From contig LJNT01000188.1 of NCBI GenBank assembly GCA_001314685.1, forward strand, positions 1-37,966: a stretch of DNA of 37,966 nucleotides. Reading direction: 5' to 3'. This stretch comes from Rhodobacteraceae bacterium HLUCCA09. Its GTDB lineage: Bacteria; Pseudomonadota; Alphaproteobacteria; Rhodobacterales; Rhodobacteraceae. The notes below the pieces were generated by a model. It ran no database searches. It was given only the letters and a program-made list of their open reading frames with translations, and had not been told where the DNA came from. Position 1 is the stretch's first letter. Each line of letters begins with the position of its first letter. Of this stretch, positions 8,418-15,858 are shown piece after piece. The translations under genes were made by a program, and so were the position numbers.

Positions 8418-11162
8418 ATGCCTGTCGTCGTTGTCGAGTCGCCCGCCAAAGCGAAGAAAATAAACGATTACCTCGGCGACGACTACACCGTTCTCGCCTC
8501 CTACGGTCATGTCCGCGACCTGCCCTCGAAGGACGGCTCGGTCGACCCCGACCACGATTTCGAGATGCAGTGGGAGGTGGCGAACGACAGCAAGCAGCAT
8601 GTCCGGGCCATCGCCGAGGCGCTCAAGACCGACGGCGAGCTGATCCTCGCCACCGACCCCGACCGTGAGGGCGAGGCGATCAGCTGGCACCTGACCGAGG
8701 CGCTCGCCAAGCGCCGCGCGATCAAGGCCGACACGCCGGTCAGCCGCGTCGTTTTCAACGCCATTACCCGCGCGGCCGTGACCGAGGCGATGAAGAACCC
8801 CCGACAGGTCGACATGGAGCTGGTCGAGGCCTACCTCGCCCGCCGCGCGCTCGATTACCTCGTGGGCTTCAGTCTCTCGCCGATCCTGTGGCGCAAGCTG
8901 CCCGGCGCCAAGAGCGCGGGCCGGGTGCAGTCGGTCTGCCTGCGCCTGATCGTCGAGCGCGAGATGGAGATCGAGGCCTTCCGCCCGCGCGAATACTGGT
9001 CGGTCAAGGCGATGCTCGACACGCCGCGGGGGCAGGCGCTCGAGGCGCGGCTGGTGACGCTGGGGGGCAGGAAGCTCGACCGCTTCGACCTCGCCACCGC
9101 CACCGATGCCGAGCTCGCGGTGCAGGCGGTCTCGTCGCGGGCGCTGTCGGTCACCAGCGTCGAGGCCAAGCCCGCCACGCGCAACCCGGCCGCCCCCTTC
9201 ATGACCTCGACGCTCCAGCAGGAGGCGAGCCGCAAGTTCGGCCTTGGCGCCAAGGCGACGATGGCCGCCGCCCAGCGGCTCTACGAGGCGGGCCTCATCA
9301 CCTACATGCGGACCGACGGCATCGACATGGCGCCCGAGGCCGTGCACGGCGCGCGTGACGCGATCAAGGAGTTCTACGGGGCACACTACGTGCCCGGGAG
9401 CCCCCGCATGTACAAGAACAAGGCCAAGAACGCGCAGGAAGCGCACGAGTGCATCCGGCCGACCGACATGTTCGCGCGCCCCGACCGGGTGAAGCTGTCG
9501 GAGCTCGACCAGCGCCGCCTCTACGACCTGATCTGGAAGCGCACGATCGCCTGCCAGATGGAGGCCGCGCGCCTCGAGCGCACGACGGTCGAGATCGGCA
9601 GCGCCGACGGCCAGGTGGGCCTGCGCGCGACGGGTCAGGTGATCCTGTTCGACGGGTTTCTCAAGGTCTACGAGGAGGGGCGCGACGACGACGAGGGCGA
9701 GGATTCGCGGCGGCTGCCGCAGGTGAGCGAGGGCGAGGCGCTCGCCCCCTCGACGGGCGCGCTCGAGGCCGAGTTCGCCAAGGCCACGGCCGACGACGCG
9801 GGCGCCGCCCGGATCGACGCGGCGAAGGCGATCCTCGGGCTGCAGCACCACACCCAGCCGCCGCCGCGCTACACCGAGGCGACTCTGGTCAAGAGGATGG
9901 AAGAGCTCGGCATCGGCCGCCCCTCGACCTATGCCTCGATCGTCACCACGATCCAGGACAGGGAGTATGTGCGCAAGGACAAGGGCCGGCTCATCCCCGA
10001 GGACAAGGGCCGGCTGGTGACGGCCTTTCTCGTCAACTACTTCCGCCGCTACGTTGGCTACGACTTCACCGCCGCGCTGGAGGAGGAGCTCGACCACGTC
10101 TCGGCCGGCGAGGCCGACTGGAAGGAGGTGCTGCGGCGCTTCTGGCGCGACTTCAAGGCCGCCATCGACGAGACCGCCGAGCTGCGCATCACCGACGTGC
10201 TGGACAAGATCGACGAGGTGCTCGAGCCGCATCTCTTCCCGCCGACCGAGGACGGCTCCGACCCGCGCGCCTGCCCGGTCTGCGGCACGGGGCGGCTGTC
10301 GATGCGCACGGCGCGGTCGGGCGGCGCCTTCATCGGCTGCTCGAACTACCCCGAGTGTCGCTTCACGCGCCCCTTCGGCCCGCCGGGCATGGAAGGCGAG
10401 AGCGCGATCGGCCCCGACGGAAAGCTGCTCGGCCACGACGCGGGCGACGCGATCACCCTGCGCGACGGCCGTTTCGGACCGTATGTGCAGCGCGGCGAGC
10501 CGACGGAGGAACAGCCCAAGCCGCCCCGCGCCTCATTGCCCAAGGGATGGTCGGTCGAGGCGATGGACCTCGAGAAGGCGCTGCGCCTGCTGTCGCTGCC
10601 CCGCCCCATCGGCCCCCATCCCGAAGACGGCGAGCCGGTCGAGGCCGGCATCGGGCGCTACGGGCCTTACGTGCGCCACGGCCGCACCTACGCCAACCTG
10701 CCCGAGGTCGACGAGGTCTGGGAGGTCGGCATGAACCGCGCGGTCGAGCTGATCGCGGCCAAGCGCACGCGCGGCCGCCCGGCCGCCGCCGAGCCGCTCA
10801 AGAGCCTGGGCGAGCACCCCGAGGCAGGCGGCGAAATGGCCGTGATGGAAGGGCGTTACGGGCCATACGTGAAGTGGGGCAAGGTGAACGCTACGCTGCC
10901 CAAGGGCACCGATCCGTCGCAAGTGACCCCCGAGATGGCCGTCGAGCTCATTGCCGAGAGGCAGGCCAAGGCCAAGAAGGGCGGGCGGTCTTCGGCGAAG
11001 TCCGCGGGCACCAAATCGGGTGGGTCCAAGTCGGCGGGGCCCAAGTCGACCTCCCCCAAGGGCGGCGCCAAGAGAGCGACGTCCAAGACGTCGACCGCGA
11101 AGAAGAGCTCCGCCAAGACGTCGACCGGCTCGAAGGGCTCTGGCAAGACGGCCGCCGAGTGA
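8418..11162 (+). CDS. topA: DNA topoisomerase I
   Basis: TopA (914 residues) relaxes negative supercoils. The Toprim domain starts at the N-terminus (VVVESPAKAKKI, then TDPDREGEAISWH). The catalytic tyrosine is Y296 in the TYMRTDGIDMA motif. A four-cysteine zinc finger begins at C619 (CPVCGTGRL ... CSNYPEC), and three Toprim-C repeats follow, each with an FGPYV or YGPYV core. The last roughly 65 residues are a Lys/Ser/Gly/Thr-rich tail of SAGTKSG-like repeats, which probably binds DNA or assists processivity, as in other basic-tailed topoisomerases. The ATG at 8418 follows GGAAAAGGA. The upstream open frame from 8298 is not conserved. Confidence 0.97.
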   Translation: MPVVVVESPAKAKKINDYLGDDYTVLASYGHVRDLPSKDGSVDPDHDFEMQWEVANDSKQHVRAIAEALKTDGELILATDPDREGEAISWHLTEALAKRRAIKADTPVSRVVFNAITRAAVTEAMKNPRQVDMELVEAYLARRALDYLVGFSLSPILWRKLPGAKSAGRVQSVCLRLIVEREMEIEAFRPREYWSVKAMLDTPRGQALEARLVTLGGRKLDRFDLATATDAELAVQAVSSRALSVTSVEAKPATRNPAAPFMTSTLQQEASRKFGLGAKATMAAAQRLYEAGLITYMRTDGIDMAPEAVHGARDAIKEFYGAHYVPGSPRMYKNKAKNAQEAHECIRPTDMFARPDRVKLSELDQRRLYDLIWKRTIACQMEAARLERTTVEIGSADGQVGLRATGQVILFDGFLKVYEEGRDDDEGEDSRRLPQVSEGEALAPSTGALEAEFAKATADDAGAARIDAAKAILGLQHHTQPPPRYTEATLVKRMEELGIGRPSTYASIVTTIQDREYVRKDKGRLIPEDKGRLVTAFLVNYFRRYVGYDFTAALEEELDHVSAGEADWKEVLRRFWRDFKAAIDETAELRITDVLDKIDEVLEPHLFPPTEDGSDPRACPVCGTGRLSMRTARSGGAFIGCSNYPECRFTRPFGPPGMEGESAIGPDGKLLGHDAGDAITLRDGRFGPYVQRGEPTEEQPKPPRASLPKGWSVEAMDLEKALRLLSLPRPIGPHPEDGEPVEAGIGRYGPYVRHGRTYANLPEVDEVWEVGMNRAVELIAAKRTRGRPAAAEPLKSLGEHPEAGGEMAVMEGRYGPYVKWGKVNATLPKGTDPSQVTPEMAVELIAERQAKAKKGGRSSAKSAGTKSGGSKSAGPKSTSPKGGAKRATSKTSTAKKSSAKTSTGSKGSGKTAAE

Positions 11163-11200
11163 GAGCGTCGCGCGAGGATTGCGCGCCATCGCCCTGACGG

Positions 11201-11224
11201 GAGGGGCTTTCTCACATGCCCCTC
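11201..11224 (+). terminator. Hairpin downstream of topA
   Basis: GAGGGGC (11201-11207) pairs perfectly with GCCCCTC (11218-11224) across a 10-nt loop, 38 bp after the topA stop. There is no T-run after it, so it is a weak terminator or an attenuating hairpin. Confidence 0.35.
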
Positions 11225-11310
11225 GCCCTGCCGTGTCCGGCGCGCCCTCGCGCGGGAACGTTCCGCCGGCTCTCCCGATTGCCCCCGAAACGGCACAGGA
11301 GGACAGGCCG

Positions 11311-11658
11311 ATGGACTGGAACGAGATCGTCACCAACTGGCCCGCGCTCGCGGGCTCCATCCTTACCCGCTGGCCCGGCGCCGACGAGGATACCGTGCTG
11401 GCGCTGGACGGCGACCGCGGCGCCTTCGTCGCCTACATCTCGCGGCTCGAGAACATCCCCGAGGCCGAGGCGGAGGAGCGGGTCGCCGAATGGTCGCAGA
11501 CGGCGATGCCGGCCGACGCCCGCATGGCACCGATCCGCGACAGCCAGACCATCTCGGAGGCGGGGGCCGAGCTGGCGCCGGGCGAGGAGCCGCTCGACGC
11601 CGACGAGCAGTTCGGCGGCGAAACCGAGCCGGATGAGCCTATGGGCCGAACCCCCTGA
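11311..11658 (+). CDS. CsbD-like (YjbJ family) stress protein
   Basis: A 115-residue acidic protein. The first about 60 residues fit the CsbD/YjbJ pattern: MDWNEIVTNWPALAGSI matches the usual N-W-(x)-G start, followed by a W near 20, a DED turn, and the EAEAEERVAEW end that aligns with the CsbD helix. The remaining about 55 residues are an acidic, probably disordered tail (GEEPLDADEQFGGETEPDEP) longer than in typical 60-70-residue family members. CsbD proteins are general-stress proteins of unknown biochemistry. The ATG at 11311 has CAGGAGGACA upstream; the longer frame overlaps topA and is discarded. Family membership is moderately secure. Confidence 0.7.
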   Translation: MDWNEIVTNWPALAGSILTRWPGADEDTVLALDGDRGAFVAYISRLENIPEAEAEERVAEWSQTAMPADARMAPIRDSQTISEAGAELAPGEEPLDADEQFGGETEPDEPMGRTP

Positions 11659-11669
11659 AACACGAAAAA

Positions 11670-11691
11670 GGCCGCGCCCCGTGGCGCGGCC
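11670..11691 (-). terminator. Intrinsic terminator of rplM-rpsI
   Basis: GGCCGCGCC (11670-11678) and GGCGCGGCC (11683-11691) form a perfect 9-bp stem with a 4-nt loop. On the minus strand the stem is followed by TTTTTC, so it is a standard Rho-independent terminator 28 bp beyond the rpsI stop. It may also reduce read-through from the convergent CsbD-like gene. Confidence 0.88.
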
Positions 11692-11718
11692 CCCTGCCCG
11701 GTCCGATCGGGGCGGCGA

Positions 11719-12213
11719 TCAGCGCTTCGAGAACTGGAAGCTGCGGCGCGCCTTGCGACGGCCATACTTCTTGCGCTCGACCACGCGGCTGTCGCGGGTG
11801 AGAAAGCCCGCGGCCTTGAGCGCCGGTCGCAACGTGGGGTCGTAGAGCTGCAGCGCGCGCGAGATGCCGTGCTTGACCGCACCGGCCTGGCCCGACAGGC
11901 CGCCGCCCTTGACCGTGCACATCACGTCGAACTGGTCCTCGACCCCGGCCACCTGGAAGGGCTGGCGCAGGATCAGCTGCTGCACCGGGCGGGCGAAATA
12001 GACTGCCATTTCCTTGCCGTTGACGACGACGCGGCCCGAGCCCGGCTTGATCCAGACCCGCGCGGTCGCGTCCTTGCGGCTTCCGGTGGCATAGGAGCGG
12101 CCGAACTCGTCGCGCACGGGCTCGCGCGGGGCCTCGGCCTCGGCGACCACGGCGGCGTCAGTGCCGGAGGCGACCTCGTTCAGCTCGGCGAGGGATTTCA
12201 CTTCTTCGACCAT
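11719..12213 (-). CDS. rpsI: 30S ribosomal protein S9
   Basis: S9 (164 residues) binds 16S rRNA in the small-subunit head, and its C-terminal tail contacts P-site tRNA. The conserved domain begins at about residue 40 ([20 protein letters not shown]) and ends with the expected [19 protein letters not shown]. The 35-40-residue N-terminal extension rich in Ala/Glu/Val is usual in alphaproteobacterial S9. The start ([11 protein letters not shown]) lies 2 bp after the rplM stop, so the two genes are one transcription unit. Confidence 0.98.
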   Translation of the reverse strand: MVEEVKSLAELNEVASGTDAAVVAEAEAPREPVRDEFGRSYATGSRKDATARVWIKPGSGRVVVNGKEMAVYFARPVQQLILRQPFQVAGVEDQFDVMCTVKGGGLSGQAGAVKHGISRALQLYDPTLRPALKAAGFLTRDSRVVERKKYGRRKARRSFQFSKR

Positions 12214-12215
12214 GC

Positions 12216-12677
12216 TCACGCGCTCCGGGTGTTCTTGGCGTTCATCGACTTCACGTCGATCACGTCGGGGCTTTGCGCCTCGTGCGGGTGCTCGGCACCG
12301 GCATAGACGCGCAGGTTGGTCATCTGCTGGCGCGACAGCCGGTTGCCCGGCAGCATCCGCTTGACGGCCTGCATGACCACGCGCTCGGGGTGCTTGCCCT
12401 CGAGGATCTCCTGCGTGGTCCGCGACTTGATGCCGCCGGGGTAGCCCGTGTGCCAGTAATGCGGCTTCTGCCGCTTCTTGCCGGTGATCTGCACCTTGTC
12501 GGCGTTGATCACGATGACGTTGTCGCCCATGTCCATGTGCGGGGTGAAGGTCGCCTTGTGCTTGCCGCGCAGGCGCATGGCGACGATCGAGGCGAGGCGG
12601 CCGAGCACGACGCCCTCGGCGTCGATCACCACCCACTTCTTCTCGATGTCCGCCGGGGTCGCGGTGTAGGTTTTCAT
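12216..12677 (-). CDS. rplM: 50S ribosomal protein L13
   Basis: L13 (153 residues), an early-assembly protein of the large subunit. The sequence [19 protein letters not shown] and the motifs [19 protein letters not shown] and [20 protein letters not shown] are all characteristic. It is the first gene of the rplM-rpsI unit, with a promoter candidate at 12745-12772 and a terminator at 11670-11691. The start at 12677 fits family length; an upstream extension of the frame is not conserved. Confidence 0.98.
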   Translation of the reverse strand: MKTYTATPADIEKKWVVIDAEGVVLGRLASIVAMRLRGKHKATFTPHMDMGDNVIVINADKVQITGKKRQKPHYWHTGYPGGIKSRTTQEILEGKHPERVVMQAVKRMLPGNRLSRQQMTNLRVYAGAEHPHEAQSPDVIDVKSMNAKNTRSA

Positions 12678-12744
12678 GTTGGGTCCCGTGAACTGAGAGG
12701 CGGGGCGCGCCCGATGGCGGCCCCGCCCGAATTCCGATGGCGCC

Positions 12745-12772
12745 CTTCTACGGATGCACGCACGGCAGTCAA
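12745..12772 (-). promoter_or_regulatory. Candidate rplM-rpsI promoter
   Basis: On the minus strand TTGACT (12772-12767) and TAGAAG (12750-12745) are separated by 16 bp, followed by a leader of about 60 nt. The position and near-consensus -35 support it as the ribosomal-protein promoter. Confidence 0.5.
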
Positions 12773-12820
12773 GCGCTCTCGCCGTGATTTTTCGGATATA
12801 TGCCAAGTGGTTGCGCAAAA

Positions 12821-12834
12821 GGTATCATAATACC
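12821..12834. promoter_or_regulatory. Inverted repeat between rplM and speD
   Basis: GGTAT-CATA-ATACC is a perfect 5-bp inverted repeat with a 4-nt centre, in an AT-rich island between the divergent rplM and speD genes. TTGCGCAA (12811-12818), an 8-bp palindrome, lies immediately to its left. Either could be an operator for speD; no regulator can be named. Confidence 0.35.
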
Positions 12835-12950
12835 AGCCTCGCTTGAGCATCGAGGAGGGGATTGCGCGCCGGGCCGGGCGGATTTTTCGCATTTCGTGCC
12901 CATCCGGGCTTGATCGAATCCCCTGCTCCCCATAGGTGCCCGCTCACATC

Positions 12951-13032
12951 GGGACCGATCCCAACTTCGAGCAGGCTTCGGGGGGGCGCTAAGGGACCGA
13001 CTGGAACGCACTTCTGGCTGAAAGGGGGACCG
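12951..13032 (+). repeat. Three GGGACCG repeats in the speD leader
   Basis: GGGACCG occurs at 12951-12957, 12993-12999 and 13026-13032. The last overlaps the ribosome-binding site (AAAGGGGGACC) just before the speD ATG. The first also forms ATCGGGACCGAT, a short palindrome. The arrangement could allow alternative pairing in a long leader; this is inference. Confidence 0.5.
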
Positions 13033-13034
13033 TC

Positions 13035-13538
13035 ATGTATGACGCCGACCTCTTCCAACTGGGGTCCGGTCTGGAAACAGGCGCCCAAGCGGAAGACACC
13101 ACCGACACCCTCCGTGCGCGGCTCGACACGCTCGTCGACGCCGACCGCGAGGATCATTTCATTCGCCGCGACGGCCGCGTCTATGCGGGCACGCACCTGA
13201 TCGTCGAGGTCGTGGACGGCACCGGGCTCGACGACGAGGCGCGCATCCAGCAGGCCTTCCGCGACTGCGTGGAGGAATGCGGGGCGACCCTGCTGCACAT
13301 CCACACCCACAAGTTCTCGCCCCAGGGCGTCTCCGGCGTGGCGGTTCTGGCCGAGAGCCATATCAGCGTCCACACCTGGCCCGAGATCGGCTACGGCGCG
13401 TTCGACGTGTTCATGTGCGGCGACGCCGAGCCGTGGCGCGCGGTCGAGGTGCTCGCCCGCGCCTTCGAGACGGCCGACGTGCGGGTGAAGGAGCTTCTGC
13501 GCGGCGACGGCCTCGTGCCCCGCGCCGACGCCGCCTGA
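13035..13538 (+). CDS. speD: S-adenosylmethionine decarboxylase proenzyme
   Basis: A 167-residue prokaryotic AdoMet decarboxylase, which makes decarboxylated AdoMet, the aminopropyl donor for spermidine. The self-cleavage site is ESHISVHTWPE: cleavage between E107 and S108 would convert Ser into the pyruvoyl cofactor of the alpha chain. The conserved THLIVEV segment and the C in FMCGDAEPW are also present. The N-terminal about 35 residues are longer than in minimal family members. The start is set by AAAGGGGGACC before the ATG at 13035. speE follows 154 bp downstream, which completes the pathway; ornithine or arginine decarboxylase is not in the window. Confidence 0.95.
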   Translation: MYDADLFQLGSGLETGAQAEDTTDTLRARLDTLVDADREDHFIRRDGRVYAGTHLIVEVVDGTGLDDEARIQQAFRDCVEECGATLLHIHTHKFSPQGVSGVAVLAESHISVHTWPEIGYGAFDVFMCGDAEPWRAVEVLARAFETADVRVKELLRGDGLVPRADAA

Positions 13539-13572
13539 GCGCTGCCCGGTGGCCGACCGGCAGATGCATGAC

Positions 13573-13595
13573 GGGCCGTCTCTCGGGGGCGGCCC
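13573..13595 (+). terminator. Hairpin between speD and speE
   Basis: GGGCCG (13573-13578) and CGGCCC (13590-13595) form a 6-bp stem with an 11-nt loop, 34 bp after the speD stop. No T-tract follows, so it may only partly terminate or stabilise the speD message ahead of speE. Confidence 0.3.
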
Positions 13596-13692
13596 GGTCT
13601 CTCCTGGCGGGCTCAGCCAACCCGGTTGAGGCTCGGGGCCGCATCGCCCATGGTCGTGCCCGACAGAGGCCCGATCGAGGAGAGAATCGCCC

Positions 13693-14550
13693 ATGAGCGA
13701 CATGGCCGGCTGGTCCGTCGAGACGCTCCACCCCGAATACGCCCAGGCCCTGCGCGAGGACGAGCTGCTCTACGACAGCCAGACCGAGCACCAGCGCCTG
13801 CGCGTCTTTCGCAACGCGCGCTTCGGCAAGGTGCTGACGCTCGACGGCGTGGTGCAGGTCACCGAGGCCGACAACTTCGTCTACCACGAGATGCTGACGC
13901 ACGTGCCGCTCCTCGCCCATGGCGCGGCCAGGCGCATCGCCATCGTCGGCGGCGGCGACGGCGGCATGGCGCGCGCCGCGCTCGACCACACCGCGGTCGA
14001 GCGGGTCACGATGATCGAGATCGACGCCGGCGTGGTGGAGTTCTCGAAGACATACCTGCCCGAGATCTCGCGCGGCGCGTTCGACGACCCGCGCCTCGAA
14101 CTGGTGATCGCCGACGGCGCGGCCTTCATGCAGGAGAGCGGCGACGCCTTCGACGTCATCATCGTCGATTCGACCGATCCGGTGGGGCCGGGCGAGGTGC
14201 TGTTCACCGACACCTTCTACGGACACGCCCGCACGCGGCTGACCGAGGGCGGCATCCTCGTCACGCAGAACGGCGTGCCCTTCATGCAGCCAGACGAGCT
14301 GACCAGCACGATGCGCGCGTTCCGGGCGCTGTTCCGCGACTGGGGCTGTTACCTCGCCACGGTGCCGACCTATGCGGGCGGGCCGATGGCCTTCGGCTGG
14401 GCGACCGACGGGGTGGCGCGCGACACCTGCCTGCAGACGCTGAAGTCGCGCTATGCCGCGGCCGGGCTGCAAGCGCGCTACTACACGCCCGAGGTGCACA
14501 AGGCGGCCTTTGCCCTGCCCGGCTACGTGCAGCGGCTGATGCCCGAGTGA
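13693..14550 (+). CDS. speE: Spermidine synthase (polyamine aminopropyltransferase)
   Basis: SpeE (285 residues) transfers the aminopropyl group from decarboxylated AdoMet to putrescine. The nucleoside-binding motif GGGDGG, the acidic residues in MIEIDAGVVEFSKTYLP, and the catalytic DSTDPVGPGEVLF loop are all present, as is the N-terminal YDSQTEHQ region. The ATG at 13693 follows GAGGAGAGAA. The gene works with speD upstream. Its stop lies only 7 bp from the stop of the convergent thioesterase gene, leaving no room for a terminator between them. Confidence 0.96.
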   Translation: MSDMAGWSVETLHPEYAQALREDELLYDSQTEHQRLRVFRNARFGKVLTLDGVVQVTEADNFVYHEMLTHVPLLAHGAARRIAIVGGGDGGMARAALDHTAVERVTMIEIDAGVVEFSKTYLPEISRGAFDDPRLELVIADGAAFMQESGDAFDVIIVDSTDPVGPGEVLFTDTFYGHARTRLTEGGILVTQNGVPFMQPDELTSTMRAFRALFRDWGCYLATVPTYAGGPMAFGWATDGVARDTCLQTLKSRYAAAGLQARYYTPEVHKAAFALPGYVQRLMPE

Positions 14551-14557
14551 TCCGCGG

Positions 14558-15004
14558 CTACCGTTTCGGCGGGATGGAATAGGTCAGCGAGGCGCGCGCC
14601 ACCGGCCCGTCGAGGCCAGGGGCCTCGATCAGCGCATCGCCCACCGCCAGCACGCGGCCGAGCTTGAGCACCCGTGCCGTGCAGGTCAGCCGCGCCCCCG
14701 AGGGCGGCTTGCGCATGAAGTCGATCGAGACGTTGGTGGTGACCGCGAGCGCCTCGGGCCCGATCCGGGCGAGCACGGCCAGATACATCGCCACGTCGGC
14801 CAGCGCGAACATGGTCGGCCCCGAGACGGTGCCGCCGGGGCGCAGGTGCCGTTCGGCCGTCTCGAGGGCCACCACCACCCGGTCGGCCGCCGCCCTCTCG
14901 ACGGTGAAATCGGCCCCCACCTGGGGGAACGCCTCGCCGAGGAAGGCCTGCAATGCGGCACGGTCCATCGCCAGCCCCGACCTGTCCACGTCGTCGTCGC
15001 GCAT
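14558..15004 (-). CDS. PaaI-type hotdog-fold thioesterase
   Basis: A 148-residue hotdog-fold protein of the PaaI/4HBT group, predicted to hydrolyse acyl-CoA thioesters. The stretch RHLRPGGTVSGPTMFALADVAMYLAVL matches the family's active-site helix, where GG(T/x)xSGPTMFALAD places the catalytic Asp or Asn, and TTNVSIDFMRKPPSG matches the central strand. The start at 15004 is preceded on its strand by GGGGAGGGCGAGGG. It is divergent from the crotonase-fold gene with only 58 bp between starts, so the two may share regulation. The substrate cannot be deduced. Confidence 0.85.
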   Translation of the reverse strand: MRDDDVDRSGLAMDRAALQAFLGEAFPQVGADFTVERAAADRVVVALETAERHLRPGGTVSGPTMFALADVAMYLAVLARIGPEALAVTTNVSIDFMRKPPSGARLTCTARVLKLGRVLAVGDALIEAPGLDGPVARASLTYSIPPKR

Positions 15005-15062
15005 CCCTCGCCCTCCCCGTTCGTTTCCGGCATAAGGGCCCCAAACGACGAGGGAGGACAAG

Positions 15063-15854
15063 ATGGCCGACGAGGTTCTGACCCGCGAAGACCGCGTGCA
15101 CGTCGCGGAACTCACGATGAACCGGCCCGCCGCGCTCAACGCGCTGTCGGATGCCCTGCTCGCCGCCCTGTCGGACGAGTTCGCCCGGCTGGAAGACGAC
15201 CGGGAGACGCGCGTGGTGGTGCTGCGCGGCGCGGGCAAGGCATTCTGCGCGGGACACGACCTGCGCGAGATGCAGGCCGGGCGGCAGGCCGAGGACGGCG
15301 GCCGCACCTATTTCGCCGACCTCTTCGCGCGGTGCTCGGCGGTGATGCAGCAGATCCGCGCCCTGCCCCAGCCGGTGATCGCAGAGGTGCACGGCGTGGC
15401 CGCCGCCGCCGGCTGCCAGCTCGTGGCGTCGTGCGACATGGCGGTGGCGGCCGAGGGCACGCGCTTCGGCGTGAACGGAGTGAATATCGGGCTGTTCTGC
15501 TCGACCCCGATGGTGGCGCTCTCGCGCAACGTGGCGCCCAAGCAGGCCTTCGAGATGCTCACGACCGGCGAGTTCGTCGAGGCGGCCCGCGCCCGCGAGA
15601 TCGGTCTGGTAAACCGTGTCGCCCTCCCCGATGCGTTGCGCGACGAGACGGCTGCGCTGGCCGACACGGTGGCGGGCAAGCTCGAGTCCGCGGTCAAGAT
15701 CGGCAAGCGCGCCTTCTACGAGCAAATCGAGATGGGCCTGGCCGACGCCTATGCCCACACCTCGGCCGTGATGGTCGAGAACATGCTGTGGCGCGACACC
15801 GACGAGGGCATCCAGGCCTTCCTCGAGAAGCGCAAGCCCGACTGGCCGCACTAG
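15063..15854 (+). CDS. Crotonase-fold protein, ECHDC3-like, without catalytic glutamates
   Basis: A 263-residue protein of the enoyl-CoA hydratase/isomerase superfamily, closest in pattern to the ECHDC3 type (NIGLFCSTPMVALSRNV, FEMLTTGEF). The oxyanion-hole segments GKAFCAGHDLREM and GVAAAAGCQLVASCD are intact. The two glutamates that add water in rat crotonase (E144 and E164, 20 residues apart) are replaced by Gln (in GCQLV) and Gly (in FGVNG). A classical hydratase reaction is therefore unlikely, and automatic annotation as an enoyl-CoA hydratase would be misleading. The next gene starts 4 bp downstream, so the two are probably co-transcribed. Confidence 0.9.
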   Translation: MADEVLTREDRVHVAELTMNRPAALNALSDALLAALSDEFARLEDDRETRVVVLRGAGKAFCAGHDLREMQAGRQAEDGGRTYFADLFARCSAVMQQIRALPQPVIAEVHGVAAAAGCQLVASCDMAVAAEGTRFGVNGVNIGLFCSTPMVALSRNVAPKQAFEMLTTGEFVEAARAREIGLVNRVALPDALRDETAALADTVAGKLESAVKIGKRAFYEQIEMGLADAYAHTSAVMVENMLWRDTDEGIQAFLEKRKPDWPH

Positions 15855-15858
15855 CGCG

